Part shown: positions 7,518 to 14,727 of the stretch, one piece after another
Numbering within the stretch: the stretch's first letter is position 1
How the letters are laid out: the number at the start of each line of letters is the position of its first letter
Source: Tritrichomonas foetus
Lineage: Eukaryota; Parabasalia; Tritrichomonadida; Tritrichomonadidae
NCBI GenBank assembly: GCA_001839685.1
Contig: MLAK01000900.1
Coordinates: forward strand, 34,737 to 49,463
Length of the DNA stretch: 14,727 nucleotides
Direction: 5' to 3'
Translations under genes and position numbers: made by a program
The notes under the pieces: model-generated
Told to the model about the DNA's origin: nothing
Database searches by the model: none
Seen by the model: the letters and a program-made list of their open reading frames with translations, nothing else

Positions 7518-8228
7518 TCATTTTGAGTTGGCTGCAACGAAGGCTTCAAGGTTGTTTATCGATTTTCGACTGATTCCTGCAATGTCTATTTCTTGTTGAG
7601 GTCCGATTTCAATTTCATCACCTGATTCTTTCAACACTTCTAGAATTTGAGGCAGTTTGTTATTATTGAGAAGAGTGTTGAGCGATCGCATTAATTTCTC
7701 AATGCGCGGTTTTGTAAAACTTTCTAAAATAGGGGTTTCTTTGCTCACTATCGCCTTCACTCCGAGCTGGCTGGGTGGATTTTCGATGAGCCGATTAACA
7801 TCTGTAATTAATTCATACAATCTGGCTTCGTAGTTTCTGAGATTATTATAATAAAGGTTGTTGATTCGTTTCTGCGTCCTTTTCTTTAGGTATGCTGCTA
7901 TACAGCCAGGGAGAGATTCTATCGTATTGAAGGCAATTGCGTTATCAAAAATCAAAATAATGTCGCGGGCCCAGCATTCGAAATTCTGGTATGAATTCAG
8001 TTGAAGGTTCCTTTGCACAGTTGAGAGGTCCATTGGCTGAGAAACTTTTTGATAATAGATGGTCATTGTTTCTTGATCGGCAGTAAAAGGCTCTCTGAAA
8101 TACAAAGAGAGTGGATGATCTTTTACTTCTTTGGTAATGATTTTGCATTGTTCAGAGAGATAAGAATCGATACTGGTTGAATAAATCATCGAGGATTGGA
8201 TAGATAATAAACGGTCGCCGTCACTCAT
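7518..8228 (-). CDS. short BET-like protein: one bromodomain plus NET-like domain
   Basis: Bromodomains bind acetyl-lysine on histones; BET proteins add an ET/NET domain that recruits chromatin partners. In this 236-residue protein the bromodomain spans about residues 22-115. A ZA-loop region (HPLSLYFREPF) is followed by YYQKVSQPMDLSTVQRNL, matching the family's Y-x-x-x-I-x-x-PMDL-x-T pattern. The helix WARDIILIFDNAIAFN ends in the Asn (101) that normally binds acetyl-lysine. A C-terminal NET-like region (about 168-234) has TKPRIEKLMRSLNTL, the acidic DEIEI and a final NNLEAFVAAN helix, as in ET domains. Start: ATG at 8228; one codon upstream is TTG, so 8228 is the first valid Met. The stop is TGA. 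Metazoan BETs have two bromodomains and long linkers; this is a minimal form. Bromodomain call firm, NET call likely. Confidence 0.85.
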   Translation of the reverse strand: MSDGDRLLSIQSSMIYSTSIDSYLSEQCKIITKEVKDHPLSLYFREPFTADQETMTIYYQKVSQPMDLSTVQRNLQLNSYQNFECWARDIILIFDNAIAFNTIESLPGCIAAYLKKRTQKRINNLYYNNLRNYEARLYELITDVNRLIENPPSQLGVKAIVSKETPILESFTKPRIEKLMRSLNTLLNNNKLPQILEVLKESGDEIEIGPQQEIDIAGISRKSINNLEAFVAANSK

Positions 8229-8668
8229 CAATTCTTAAATTTTTTTTTTTAATTGCTTTAATCATTCATTCATGCTTAATGTGTATCATTGACAATTCGA
8301 TGGTAGAGAATTGGCAACAAATTCATATAATAAAAAAGATGAATATGAATCAAACAAATAAAAATCAATTTTTCCCGAATTACGAACAGTTTATTATACT
8401 TGATATATTTTATAAATCTACATAAAATGTAAATATTTAATCAATCATGAAGCATTGTTGAGTAATGAATTAAATATGATAAAAACAAAGACGAAATAGC
8501 TTCTATTGATCCAAAATAAAGTATCGAGTAAGCAATATTGCGAATTCGAATTTCACCAAACTCCAAATATTTCATCGATAAAATAAACACATAAAAATAC
8601 ATATCAAACAATCATACAAAGATACAAGCATGTATACGATATCTTTGAGAAAGGACAGGAAAATTGTC
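8229..8668. other. AT-rich spacer upstream of the bromodomain gene
   Basis: This holds the presumed promoter of the bromodomain gene and the 3' flank of the kinase gene on the same strand. A T10 run lies at about 8239-8250. I found no clear initiator-like TCAYW close to the bromodomain ATG and no coding frame of note. Confidence 0.6.
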
Positions 8669-9724
8669 TCATTCAGTTCTTGATAAAGGCGGAAGTGGGC
8701 TTCCATCAGGCATTGTTATTTCAGGGTCGAAAATGTCATCGAAGAATGGATGACCCATGCATTGATTCGCCGTGGGCCGCTTTTGTGGATTGTATTTGAA
8801 GATTGTCAAGAACAGGTCGAGGAGATCACGCGGCGTGTGTCGTGGCAAAACAGTTTCGAGTGGAGTAAATTCAAGATCTGGAATTTCTGGAACGGTTTGA
8901 TGTTGAAATGAGGCTAAATCTTCATTTGTGGGTTTTCCCATAATTTTCACAATTTCGTAAAATTGGCCCATTGAAGTATTTCCTTCAAACAGCGGCTGAG
9001 AAGCCATCAATATTTCGGCTATCGTGCATCCAGCTGCCCAAATGTCAACTTCAGTTGAATAAAAAGAGCAGTCGAGAATCAATTCTGGTGCTCTGAAATA
9101 CCTCGAGGCGACATATGAAATATTTTTTTCTTCTTTCTTCGCTTTCTTGGCACTTCCAAAGTCACAAATTTTGAGTTCACCTGAATCCATATCGATGATG
9201 ATATTATTCGGCTTGATGTCTCGGTGCATAATTCCGTGGCTGTGGAGGTGATTCAATCCGGCGAATATTTGAAATCCGAAAAGTTTGACATAAAATAAAG
9301 GCGGGTACTTTCGATCTTTTCGAAATTTGACATTAAACATATGGAGCGACATTGGAAGGTAATCCATGACGAGGTTCAAACAAGCGTCCCCGTGCCGTCT
9401 TCCTGCCGTTAAAAAATGCGCTTTTAATGAAACGCAATTTGGATGAATTTTTATCAAATTTAATATTTCAAGTTCGCGGTTTTTGTAGCGTGGATCGAGC
9501 ATTACTTTCTTGATGGCAACAAACTCGTTTGCCGAATCACGGGCTGCGTAAACGATTCCGAAGGCTCCCTGGCCAACAACTTTGATCGGTGAATATTCTT
9601 TTGATAGGCGGGCTCCTGCTGCCAGGATTTCATTGGTGTGAGTTTTTCTACCAGGTGAATTGATTGCGAGAGCTGAATTTAATTTGAGCGTTGAACTGCG
9701 GTCATTTCCCGCATTCTGAATCAT
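8669..9724 (-). CDS. GSK3: GSK3-family protein kinase
   Basis: Glycogen synthase kinase 3 phosphorylates Ser/Thr in substrates already primed by a phosphate, in many signalling pathways. This 351-residue CMGC kinase is nearly all catalytic domain (about 44-327). It has the glycine loop GQGAFG (51-56), catalytic Lys in VAIKK (72), YKNREL with Arg83 and Glu84, HRDIKPNN (157-164), DFGSAK (178-183) and the activation loop ISYVASRYFRAPELI. Arg83, Arg158 and Lys183 correspond to GSK3-beta Arg96, Arg180 and Lys205, which hold the priming phosphate. Tyr194 matches the activating Tyr216. The N-terminus (MIQNAGNDRSSTLKLN) lacks the RPRTTSF element carrying inhibitory Ser9, so Akt-type inhibition is unlikely by this route. 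Start: ATG at 9724, the first Met of the frame. Stop: TGA. An initiator-like TCACT lies 42 nt upstream. Family call very secure; which paralogue is unknown. Confidence 0.92.
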   Translation of the reverse strand: MIQNAGNDRSSTLKLNSALAINSPGRKTHTNEILAAGARLSKEYSPIKVVGQGAFGIVYAARDSANEFVAIKKVMLDPRYKNRELEILNLIKIHPNCVSLKAHFLTAGRRHGDACLNLVMDYLPMSLHMFNVKFRKDRKYPPLFYVKLFGFQIFAGLNHLHSHGIMHRDIKPNNIIIDMDSGELKICDFGSAKKAKKEEKNISYVASRYFRAPELILDCSFYSTEVDIWAAGCTIAEILMASQPLFEGNTSMGQFYEIVKIMGKPTNEDLASFQHQTVPEIPDLEFTPLETVLPRHTPRDLLDLFLTIFKYNPQKRPTANQCMGHPFFDDIFDPEITMPDGSPLPPLSRTE

Positions 9725-10201
9725 TCTAAATTGATAAAGTAACCGCCAAATAAAATCAGAAAAAGTGAAAATAATTATATCTTCAATTTTTCATTATTTG
9801 TATGGCTGTGTAAAGCATGCAAATATTCAATGAATATTGAAATTTGTTAATGCTTTAAGTCTTCAAAAAGCACTATATTCTAGGATGTAGTGTTTTTAAT
9901 TAAATTTTATATATCATTTCCACTTTGATGAATCATATAAAATTCTATCTATTAAACCAAAAGAATTCCAATGACTACATTAATCATCAAAAGAATTGTT
10001 ATTCTTTGATGAGATGTTTGTAAGACATTTTATCGCTCTTTTATATGAGATATCATTGATAAATGAGATTCTATTTTCATCAATTGATTATGTCAGAAAT
10101 ATAAAGCTAAATTCTGTCTCGACGAAAACCCTCTCAAAATCAATACATCAAAATGAATTTGAGTTACTTTTGAATGAGTTAACAATATTTGAGAACATCA
10201 T
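9725..10201. other. divergent spacer between kinase and 7TM genes
   Basis: AT-rich DNA holds both promoters. A plus-strand ATG frame at 10014-10205 (63 residues, starting MFVRHFIALLYEIS) overlaps the next gene's ATG as ATGA. It has no initiator motif, recognised domain or clear coding composition, so it may be chance or the tail of a decayed gene. Confidence 0.5.
9764..9768 (-). promoter_or_regulatory. initiator-like TCACT upstream of the kinase
   Basis: The minus strand reads TCACT, fitting TCA(+1)Y(T/A), with +1 A at 9766, 42 nt before the ATG at 9724. That is somewhat farther than usual for trichomonads, so the call is tentative. Confidence 0.3.
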
Positions 10202-10205
10202 ATGA
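10014..10205 (+). CDS. possible 63-residue hypothetical protein
   Basis: An ATG at 10014 opens a 63-codon frame ending in TGA at 10203-10205, overlapping the ATG of the 7TM gene by the sequence ATGA. The protein would be MFVRHFIALLYEISLINEIL, continuing with Ser/Asn/Lys-rich sequence to FELLLNELTIFENII. It has no recognised domain, and no initiator-like element was found close upstream. Bicistronic arrangements are not expected in trichomonads, so a real gene here would imply unusual transcript structure. I think chance or a relic is more likely. Confidence 0.2.
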   Translation: MFVRHFIALLYEISLINEILFSSIDYVRNIKLNSVSTKTLSKSIHQNEFELLLNELTIFENII

Positions 10206-11092
10206 CTTATGTAAATATCTCTCGTGACAAGTGCCTTCCATATTTGAATATTATTGAGTGCAGAAATGGATATAATTGGACATTAAAGATGATAATTATA
10301 ATATTTATCATGCTCTCAATTTTTACACTTATTCAACTCATTCCATCTATTTTTAAAAAAGCACTTGGATCATATCAACAAGCAACATTTTGGGTATCAT
10401 TGATCATTACGGAAGTGTTTCACTTTCTGGCATGCTTTATTCCTTTTCCAGAAAAAGAATTATATTTACTTTATCTGTCTGATTTCTCCAGAAGTTTTGT
10501 ATATTTAACTGTTGCTTCTCAAGCAATTATATTAATTCGATTATCAAATCAAAAGCTGGCTAATTTTCTTGATTATACAAAGTATCTCTGTAATGTTTTT
10601 ATTGCAATATCTCTAGCAATCATCATTTTTAACTGGACATATCAGATTCAGAAAATGATGATTAAATTAGAAGATTACTTTAGATACCTTTGCATTTCTT
10701 TTGAAATTTTCTCAAAAGGGTTTTTTATTGTTGTAGGTTCAATTGGATTTATATTTGATAAAAAGGTTGTACGATTTCTTACATCATTTTATCAAAAGAC
10801 AATGAAATTAAATATTTTTTTAACAGCTTTCTTGTCGCTAATGTGGATTGCATATGTATTAATATGGGATGAATTTAATCCAAATTTTGTATATATACTT
10901 GTTGCGCAAAATTATCCACAAAGGAGATCCAAATACATATATTCCATTTCAACAGTTGATTTCTTAGTAAATGACATACCATTAATGGTGGTGTCAATTT
11001 CTATGTTAATTATATTAAAGGTAGAAATAAAGTCAGTTGAACTTGATAGTGTTGAAGACACCAATAGTGTTATACACTCGGCTTTGATCTAA
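10202..11092 (+). CDS. seven-transmembrane protein, possible receptor
   Basis: The 296-residue protein has seven hydrophobic segments: about residues 27-50 (MIIIIFIMLSIFTLIQLIP), 61-82, 92-112, 127-147, 163-185, 203-222 and 246-273. The N-terminus is short (about 26 residues), with Cys11, Cys20 and possible glycosylation sites NIS (5-7) and NWT (25-27). The C-tail is short and acidic, then SVIHSALI. The layout fits a GPCR-like topology, outside N-terminus and inside C-terminus. I see no DRY or NPxxY motif, so it is not a rhodopsin-class receptor. A THH1/TOM1/TOM3-like 7TM protein is one possibility. Start: the only early ATG, since a TGA lies in frame at 10190-10192; the next Met is residue 30, inside TM1. 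A TCATA at 10198-10202 would leave almost no 5' UTR. Codon use is AT-rich, like the BTB gene and unlike the kinase. Confidence 0.7.
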   Translation: MTYVNISRDKCLPYLNIIECRNGYNWTLKMIIIIFIMLSIFTLIQLIPSIFKKALGSYQQATFWVSLIITEVFHFLACFIPFPEKELYLLYLSDFSRSFVYLTVASQAIILIRLSNQKLANFLDYTKYLCNVFIAISLAIIIFNWTYQIQKMMIKLEDYFRYLCISFEIFSKGFFIVVGSIGFIFDKKVVRFLTSFYQKTMKLNIFLTAFLSLMWIAYVLIWDEFNPNFVYILVAQNYPQRRSKYIYSISTVDFLVNDIPLMVVSISMLIILKVEIKSVELDSVEDTNSVIHSALI

Positions 11093-11205
11093 GATTCTGT
11101 ATATTAAATTTTATTCTCTAAATAATATTAAATACTTGTTTATTTTAATAGTTAATTCAGTTTTTCTTATCATTAACAACTTTCACTGAAGTATTCATGA
11201 AATAT

Positions 11206-11225
11206 AATATTTAATATTTAATATT
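11206..11225. repeat. 7-bp period AATATTT tandem repeat
   Basis: AATATTTAATATTTAATATT lies in the convergent spacer between the 7TM gene and CCDC39 (11093-11315), which otherwise holds only AT-rich 3' flanks. It is low-complexity DNA with no evident function. Confidence 0.6.
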
Positions 11226-11315
11226 AAGAATCATATTGATCTAAAGAAAACAGTTATATAATAAAACATATGAATGTGAGAAATTTGATTGAATTATTAC
11301 ACCTTTATTTATGTT

Positions 11316-14189
11316 TCACTCAAAACCGATATTCTTTACAGACACACGTGAATTCTTCGAGCTTGTTGAAGCTTGTGATGCACCTGATCTCTGTGACAAA
11401 CTCGACATATGAGAATTCCTTGAGCTTGCTGAGCTTCTGCTTGCAATAGAAGATGAACTCCTTCCTGACGATAATGAAGAAGAAGCTGATGAACCAACTC
11501 GTGGTTTTACAACATTTGGACCACGATTGGGGTTAGCCAAAGTTCCTTTTGGTGATGTTCCTGGATTCCTTTTAATGTTTGCAGCAAGTCCAATCTGTGT
11601 TAAACCAAGTTGTAATTTTGGTTCAATTTCTCTGTTTCCTTCAGCAAGTCTAGCCAATTCATTTACTGCATTTTCGACAGTTGACTTTAATATTCTTAAT
11701 TCGACATCCATTTCCAGCAACGTTGCAGGATATTTGGCATCTGATGGAATATTTGCAGCCTTTCTTTGCTCTTCTTTTGCCTTTGTTAACATATAGCTTG
11801 CTCTTTTAATTTTATCCCCTAATTCTTTATTTTCATTAAATAATTTATCAACTTGTGGTTTCAATTTTGAAATTTCGGTTTGCATTTGTGAAATTTTCTT
11901 TTGTTGCTGTTCAAAAGTTGCTTCCATTGCATTTCTTTCTTCAGCAACAGAATGAGCTTCTGCTCTTCTAGCATTTAATCTTTGTTGAGCAACACGAACT
12001 TGTTCTTCAAGAACTCTCTTTCGTTCCATATCATTATCATTTTCATTTACACTTGTAAAAGCTGAACGAAATTGTTGATTTTGCTTATTTAATTTTTCCA
12101 TGTGTTTTTCAAGTGCTCTTAATTCTCGAATTGCTGTTTTAACTTCTTCTTCAAGTTCGTCACCACGACGGTTAATTTCTTCTCTTTCTTGGGCAAATTT
12201 TATGACATGATAAGTTTGTGTGACTTCTTCACCTTCAACTTTATATTTACCCATCATAACTTCATACTTTGACTGTAAAGTATCTGCACGCCTCTTCCGC
12301 TCTTGCAATTCAATTGCAGCTGTATGACGGGCTTCTTCTTCTGTTTTCAATTGTGTACGAAGTGCTGCTAAGTGACCGTCTATTTCATACAAACGTTCTT
12401 CCATTGAAAGTTGAAGTTGCTGTCGACGATTTTCTAAAGAAATTAACTCATCTGCTTTCATGGCGACTTGATCTGATAATTTTTCGACTTGTAAACGAAG
12501 CATATTTAATTGAACTAATACAGCTTCTTTTTGTGAGCGTGCTTTAACAGTAGACTTATCAAGGGAATCCTGGTCGAGATGTAACTCGTTTAATTTAATA
12601 TCTAAATCTTTATTGACTTTAACAAGCTTGTCTTTTCGTCGTTTAGTCTGTCTTAAATCTAAGTCAAGTCGATGCAATTGTTGAGCTAACATTTTATCCG
12701 TTTCTAGCTTAGATTCTAATATTTTTGAAAGTTGATCTATTTGAGTCTGAAGTTCTAATTTTTCTTCTTCTGTTCTTTCACCTTCAATTCGAGCGATTTT
12801 TCTTTCCATTTGTTGAATCTGGAAATTAGAATTATATAATAATTCCATCTGTTTTTGAGTTTCTCGATCAAATTCTTGAATTTTCATTGCAAGATTTTTC
12901 GCGCGGGTTTGAGATCCTTGAATTTCTGCTAATAAGTTTTTCTCGCTTTTTCTCGCTTGATAAACATCTTGTGAAAGTTTGAAAATTTGATTTTTCTCAT
13001 TATCGATACTTTCTTCCAATTTTTTCAATTGATCTTCTTCTTTCTTTAAGAAATCGTTCATTATTTGAGTTTGTTGTTTCAGTACATCAGTATGATCGTT
13101 TTGAGTGTCCATAGCATTCATTGTCTCCTGGAGTCTGATTAAGAAAGCTTCCTTTTTTGCATGCTCTTGAGCAGTTTTCTCTCTATAGCTATTAATCTCT
13201 TCTTTATATGCTCTTTCATCACTTCTGAGCTTATCCAGCTGATGCTGTTGAGTTTCGACAGTTTCATTGAATTCCATCAGATCGCCAGACTCTTTTTCAT
13301 ATTGTTTATGTTTTTGTGAAACTTGGTGATCTTTGATTGTCAGTTGACGATCAATTTGCTGATTTGAAGCTTCTGCTGCATCCAAATTTTTCTTTTGTTC
13401 AGCCACGACTGCGTGTAATTTTTCGACCTCTCCTTTTCTTGCTTCAAATCCTTCAGTTGTCTTTTCTATTGCCTGATTCAGGGTTTGCATCTGTTGTAAA
13501 GTTGACTCCCATTGTGTCAATAGTTTTGCTCTTTCTTCGTGCATTTTCCTGAATTGTTCAGCGGTCATATCAAGTTCAATTTGAAGTGCTCGAGTTGCAG
13601 TAATTTCCTGCTCGAGTTCCACTTTCTTGGCTTCAATGATACCTGTTGCCTTTTCAATTTCAAGAAGCATAGATCTCACCCTTCCCTCATCTTCGCGCTT
13701 GTAACGTTGAAGAACCAAAAAGTCTTCTTCTTTCTGTCTGGCAATAACCAACCATTGTTCTAATTCTTGTTGATTCATTTTTGCTTCTTCTTTGAATTGA
13801 TTAATTCTTCGTTGTGAAATAACAGTTTTACTTTGAACAGCGTCGACTTTTGCCATAATGTCTTGTGTTTGTTGTTGAAGTTTCGCCATTTCGCTAACAA
13901 TCTTTCCATGCTCGCGTTCGCAGAGTTGCTGTAAATGTTTCTCATCTTCAGCTTGGGATTGTTTGGCGGTAAGAAGCTGTTGCGCGGTGCTCACCTCGTT
14001 TTGTACATTTTTTAGATGCTCGGAGAGAACATTTACGCGTTCCTGGAGCTCTGTACAATCGCTTGTGAGTTGTGTAAGTTCGGTTGACTTCTGAAGGGCG
14101 ACTTTATGGATTTCATGGTTTTCTTGATTTGCAAAATCGGGTAAATCTTCGTATAAATTGATGACAGGAGCGCTATCTGCTTCAGACAT
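11316..14189 (-). CDS. CCDC39: CCDC39, axonemal 96-nm ruler coiled-coil protein
   Basis: CCDC39 (FAP59 in Chlamydomonas) pairs with CCDC40 (FAP172) as the molecular ruler on doublet microtubules, setting the 96-nm repeat that positions inner dynein arms and radial spokes. This 957-residue protein is near the human length. A short N-terminus (EDLPDFANQENHEI) leads into almost continuous coiled coil (about 25-865). Segments follow the CCDC39 order: LSEHLKNVQNEVSTAQ (55-70), QQELEQWL (140-147), QRYKREDEGRVRSML (161-175), FRKMHEERAKLLTQWE (213-228), then NSNFQIQQMERKIARIEGE and TYHVIKFAQEREEINRRGDE. A Ser/Arg/Asn-rich tail (about 874-957) matches the Ser-rich tail of the family. Start: ATG at 14189, the first of the frame. 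TGA is followed 7 nt later by TAAATAAA. Antisense plus-strand frames are shadows. Strong family call, from remembered family segments rather than an alignment. Confidence 0.9.
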   Translation of the reverse strand: MSEADSAPVINLYEDLPDFANQENHEIHKVALQKSTELTQLTSDCTELQERVNVLSEHLKNVQNEVSTAQQLLTAKQSQAEDEKHLQQLCEREHGKIVSEMAKLQQQTQDIMAKVDAVQSKTVISQRRINQFKEEAKMNQQELEQWLVIARQKEEDFLVLQRYKREDEGRVRSMLLEIEKATGIIEAKKVELEQEITATRALQIELDMTAEQFRKMHEERAKLLTQWESTLQQMQTLNQAIEKTTEGFEARKGEVEKLHAVVAEQKKNLDAAEASNQQIDRQLTIKDHQVSQKHKQYEKESGDLMEFNETVETQQHQLDKLRSDERAYKEEINSYREKTAQEHAKKEAFLIRLQETMNAMDTQNDHTDVLKQQTQIMNDFLKKEEDQLKKLEESIDNEKNQIFKLSQDVYQARKSEKNLLAEIQGSQTRAKNLAMKIQEFDRETQKQMELLYNSNFQIQQMERKIARIEGERTEEEKLELQTQIDQLSKILESKLETDKMLAQQLHRLDLDLRQTKRRKDKLVKVNKDLDIKLNELHLDQDSLDKSTVKARSQKEAVLVQLNMLRLQVEKLSDQVAMKADELISLENRRQQLQLSMEERLYEIDGHLAALRTQLKTEEEARHTAAIELQERKRRADTLQSKYEVMMGKYKVEGEEVTQTYHVIKFAQEREEINRRGDELEEEVKTAIRELRALEKHMEKLNKQNQQFRSAFTSVNENDNDMERKRVLEEQVRVAQQRLNARRAEAHSVAEERNAMEATFEQQQKKISQMQTEISKLKPQVDKLFNENKELGDKIKRASYMLTKAKEEQRKAANIPSDAKYPATLLEMDVELRILKSTVENAVNELARLAEGNREIEPKLQLGLTQIGLAANIKRNPGTSPKGTLANPNRGPNVVKPRVGSSASSSLSSGRSSSSIASRSSASSRNSHMSSLSQRSGASQASTSSKNSRVSVKNIGFE

Positions 14190-14545
14190 CGATTTTAAAG
14201 CTAAAAATTTCTTTTGAGATTGAATTCTGAGGATTTGAAATAGGAGTTCGTTATTTCAGTTTTTAAATAAAAATAGATGGATTTTGAAAAGATATCGGTA
14301 AAAAGTCTCAAAAAGTATATATGACCAAAACTTTTTCATAAGATTTAATTTTAGCAAGCCTATGTATTTCTTATTTTCTCTTCTTCCTTTTTTCATTAAT
14401 TGCATATCTGTTATGATAAAGGAAAAATATAACTATGAACCTGAAGTCATCTACTCGTTAAAGGAAACGAACGAAAAAATATTCTTATTAAAGAAATCTC
14501 ATTACAAAACATCATGTAGATATAGGGCTGAACTTTTATGATCCT

Positions 14546-14561
14546 ATTCAAATATTTGAAT
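14546..14561. repeat. 16-nt perfect palindrome
   Basis: ATTCAAAT followed by its reverse complement ATTTGAAT. It overlaps the start of the 23-bp tandem repeat array. Confidence 0.5.
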
Positions 14562-14622
14562 GTATTTCCTAATTTTATTTGAATGTATTTATAGAATTTA
14601 TTTGAGTATATTATTGAGTTGT
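14554..14622. repeat. 23-bp tandem repeat, about 2.6 copies
   Basis: ATTTGAATGTATTT occurs at 14554-14567 and 14577-14590, and a decayed ATTTGAGTATATT starts at 14600. The spacing is exactly 23 nt each time, with variable 9-nt fillers. It is a minisatellite upstream of CCDC39, with no known function. Confidence 0.65.
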
Positions 14623-14727
14623 GAAAACTCACGAAAAATGAAAAAAATTCACCTATATAAAAGATATTTTACATAGTATGTTGCTTATTCTTTCTTACAA
14701 TAAATAAATAATAGCTATTCATGCATA

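Larger units (their letters stand above)
14190..14727. other. AT-rich spacer upstream of CCDC39
   Basis: This is the presumed CCDC39 promoter side. No canonical TCAYW was found close to the ATG at 14189. The minus-strand 61-codon frame at 14447-14632 reads as low-complexity Ile/Tyr/Phe-rich sequence and overlaps a tandem repeat, so I do not call it. No RNA gene is seen. Confidence 0.6.

Noticed and set aside
7238..7599. Frames of 85-103 codons on both strands in the CHMP7-bromodomain spacer
   Set aside because: Homopolymeric Lys/Asn or Phe/Ile composition, no promoter motif, and overlap with the bromodomain gene's 3' end.
11527..13763. Several plus-strand frames inside CCDC39
   Set aside because: Antisense shadows of a long coiled-coil gene.
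14447..14632. Minus-strand 61-codon frame
   Set aside because: Overlaps the 23-bp tandem repeat and has low-complexity Tyr/Ile/Phe composition.
1..14727. Spliceosomal introns, tRNA genes, transposases and CRISPR arrays
   Set aside because: No trichomonad-type GTATGT...ACTAACACACAG intron signals, cloverleaf-like tRNA, transposase motif or regularly spaced array was found by eye.

Overview
This is an AT-rich, intron-poor eukaryotic window with no bacterial operons and a standard genetic code (TAA and TGA stops). Six intact protein genes and one gene split by a frame break are interspersed with AT-rich spacers. The best fit is a parabasalid flagellate of the Tritrichomonas/Trichomonas type. 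The reasons are: single-exon genes; TCA(C/T)(A/T) initiator-like motifs 5-40 nt upstream of several ATGs; TAAA overlapping or just after stop codons; a BTB-BACK-discoidin (F5/8C) protein of a kind greatly expanded in these genomes; and an axonemal ruler protein, which excludes non-flagellated AT-rich amoebae. The organism assignment is inference and no search was run.

Layout. 1-2296: gene-poor, with one short minus-strand gene broken by a frame change at 374-380. 2320-3072 (+): cyclin-box protein. 3178-3425 (-): decayed coding relic. 3542-3815 (+): small gene broken at a T9 run. 4051-5644 (+): BTB/BACK/F5-8C protein with an unusual Pro/Asn/FG/NPF-rich N-terminus, split by a +1 frame change near an A9 run. 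5897-7105 (+): CHMP7-like ESCRT-III protein. 7518-8228 (-): short BET-like protein (one bromodomain plus a NET-like domain). 8669-9724 (-): GSK3-family kinase. 10202-11092 (+): seven-transmembrane protein. 11316-14189 (-): CCDC39, the ciliary 96-nm ruler coiled coil. 14190-14727: promoter-side spacer with a 23-bp tandem repeat.

The genes do not form a pathway. Conserved housekeeping genes (cyclin, CHMP7, bromodomain, GSK3, CCDC39) are mixed with lineage-expanded AT-richer genes (BTB/F5-8C, 7TM). The least expected feature is that two small genes, one relic and one long gene each become sensible coding sequence only if the frame changes once, each time at or near a homopolymer. The direction of change is mixed. 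This suggests assembly indels or gene decay rather than one programmed recoding mechanism. I found no RNA genes, CRISPR arrays or transposases.
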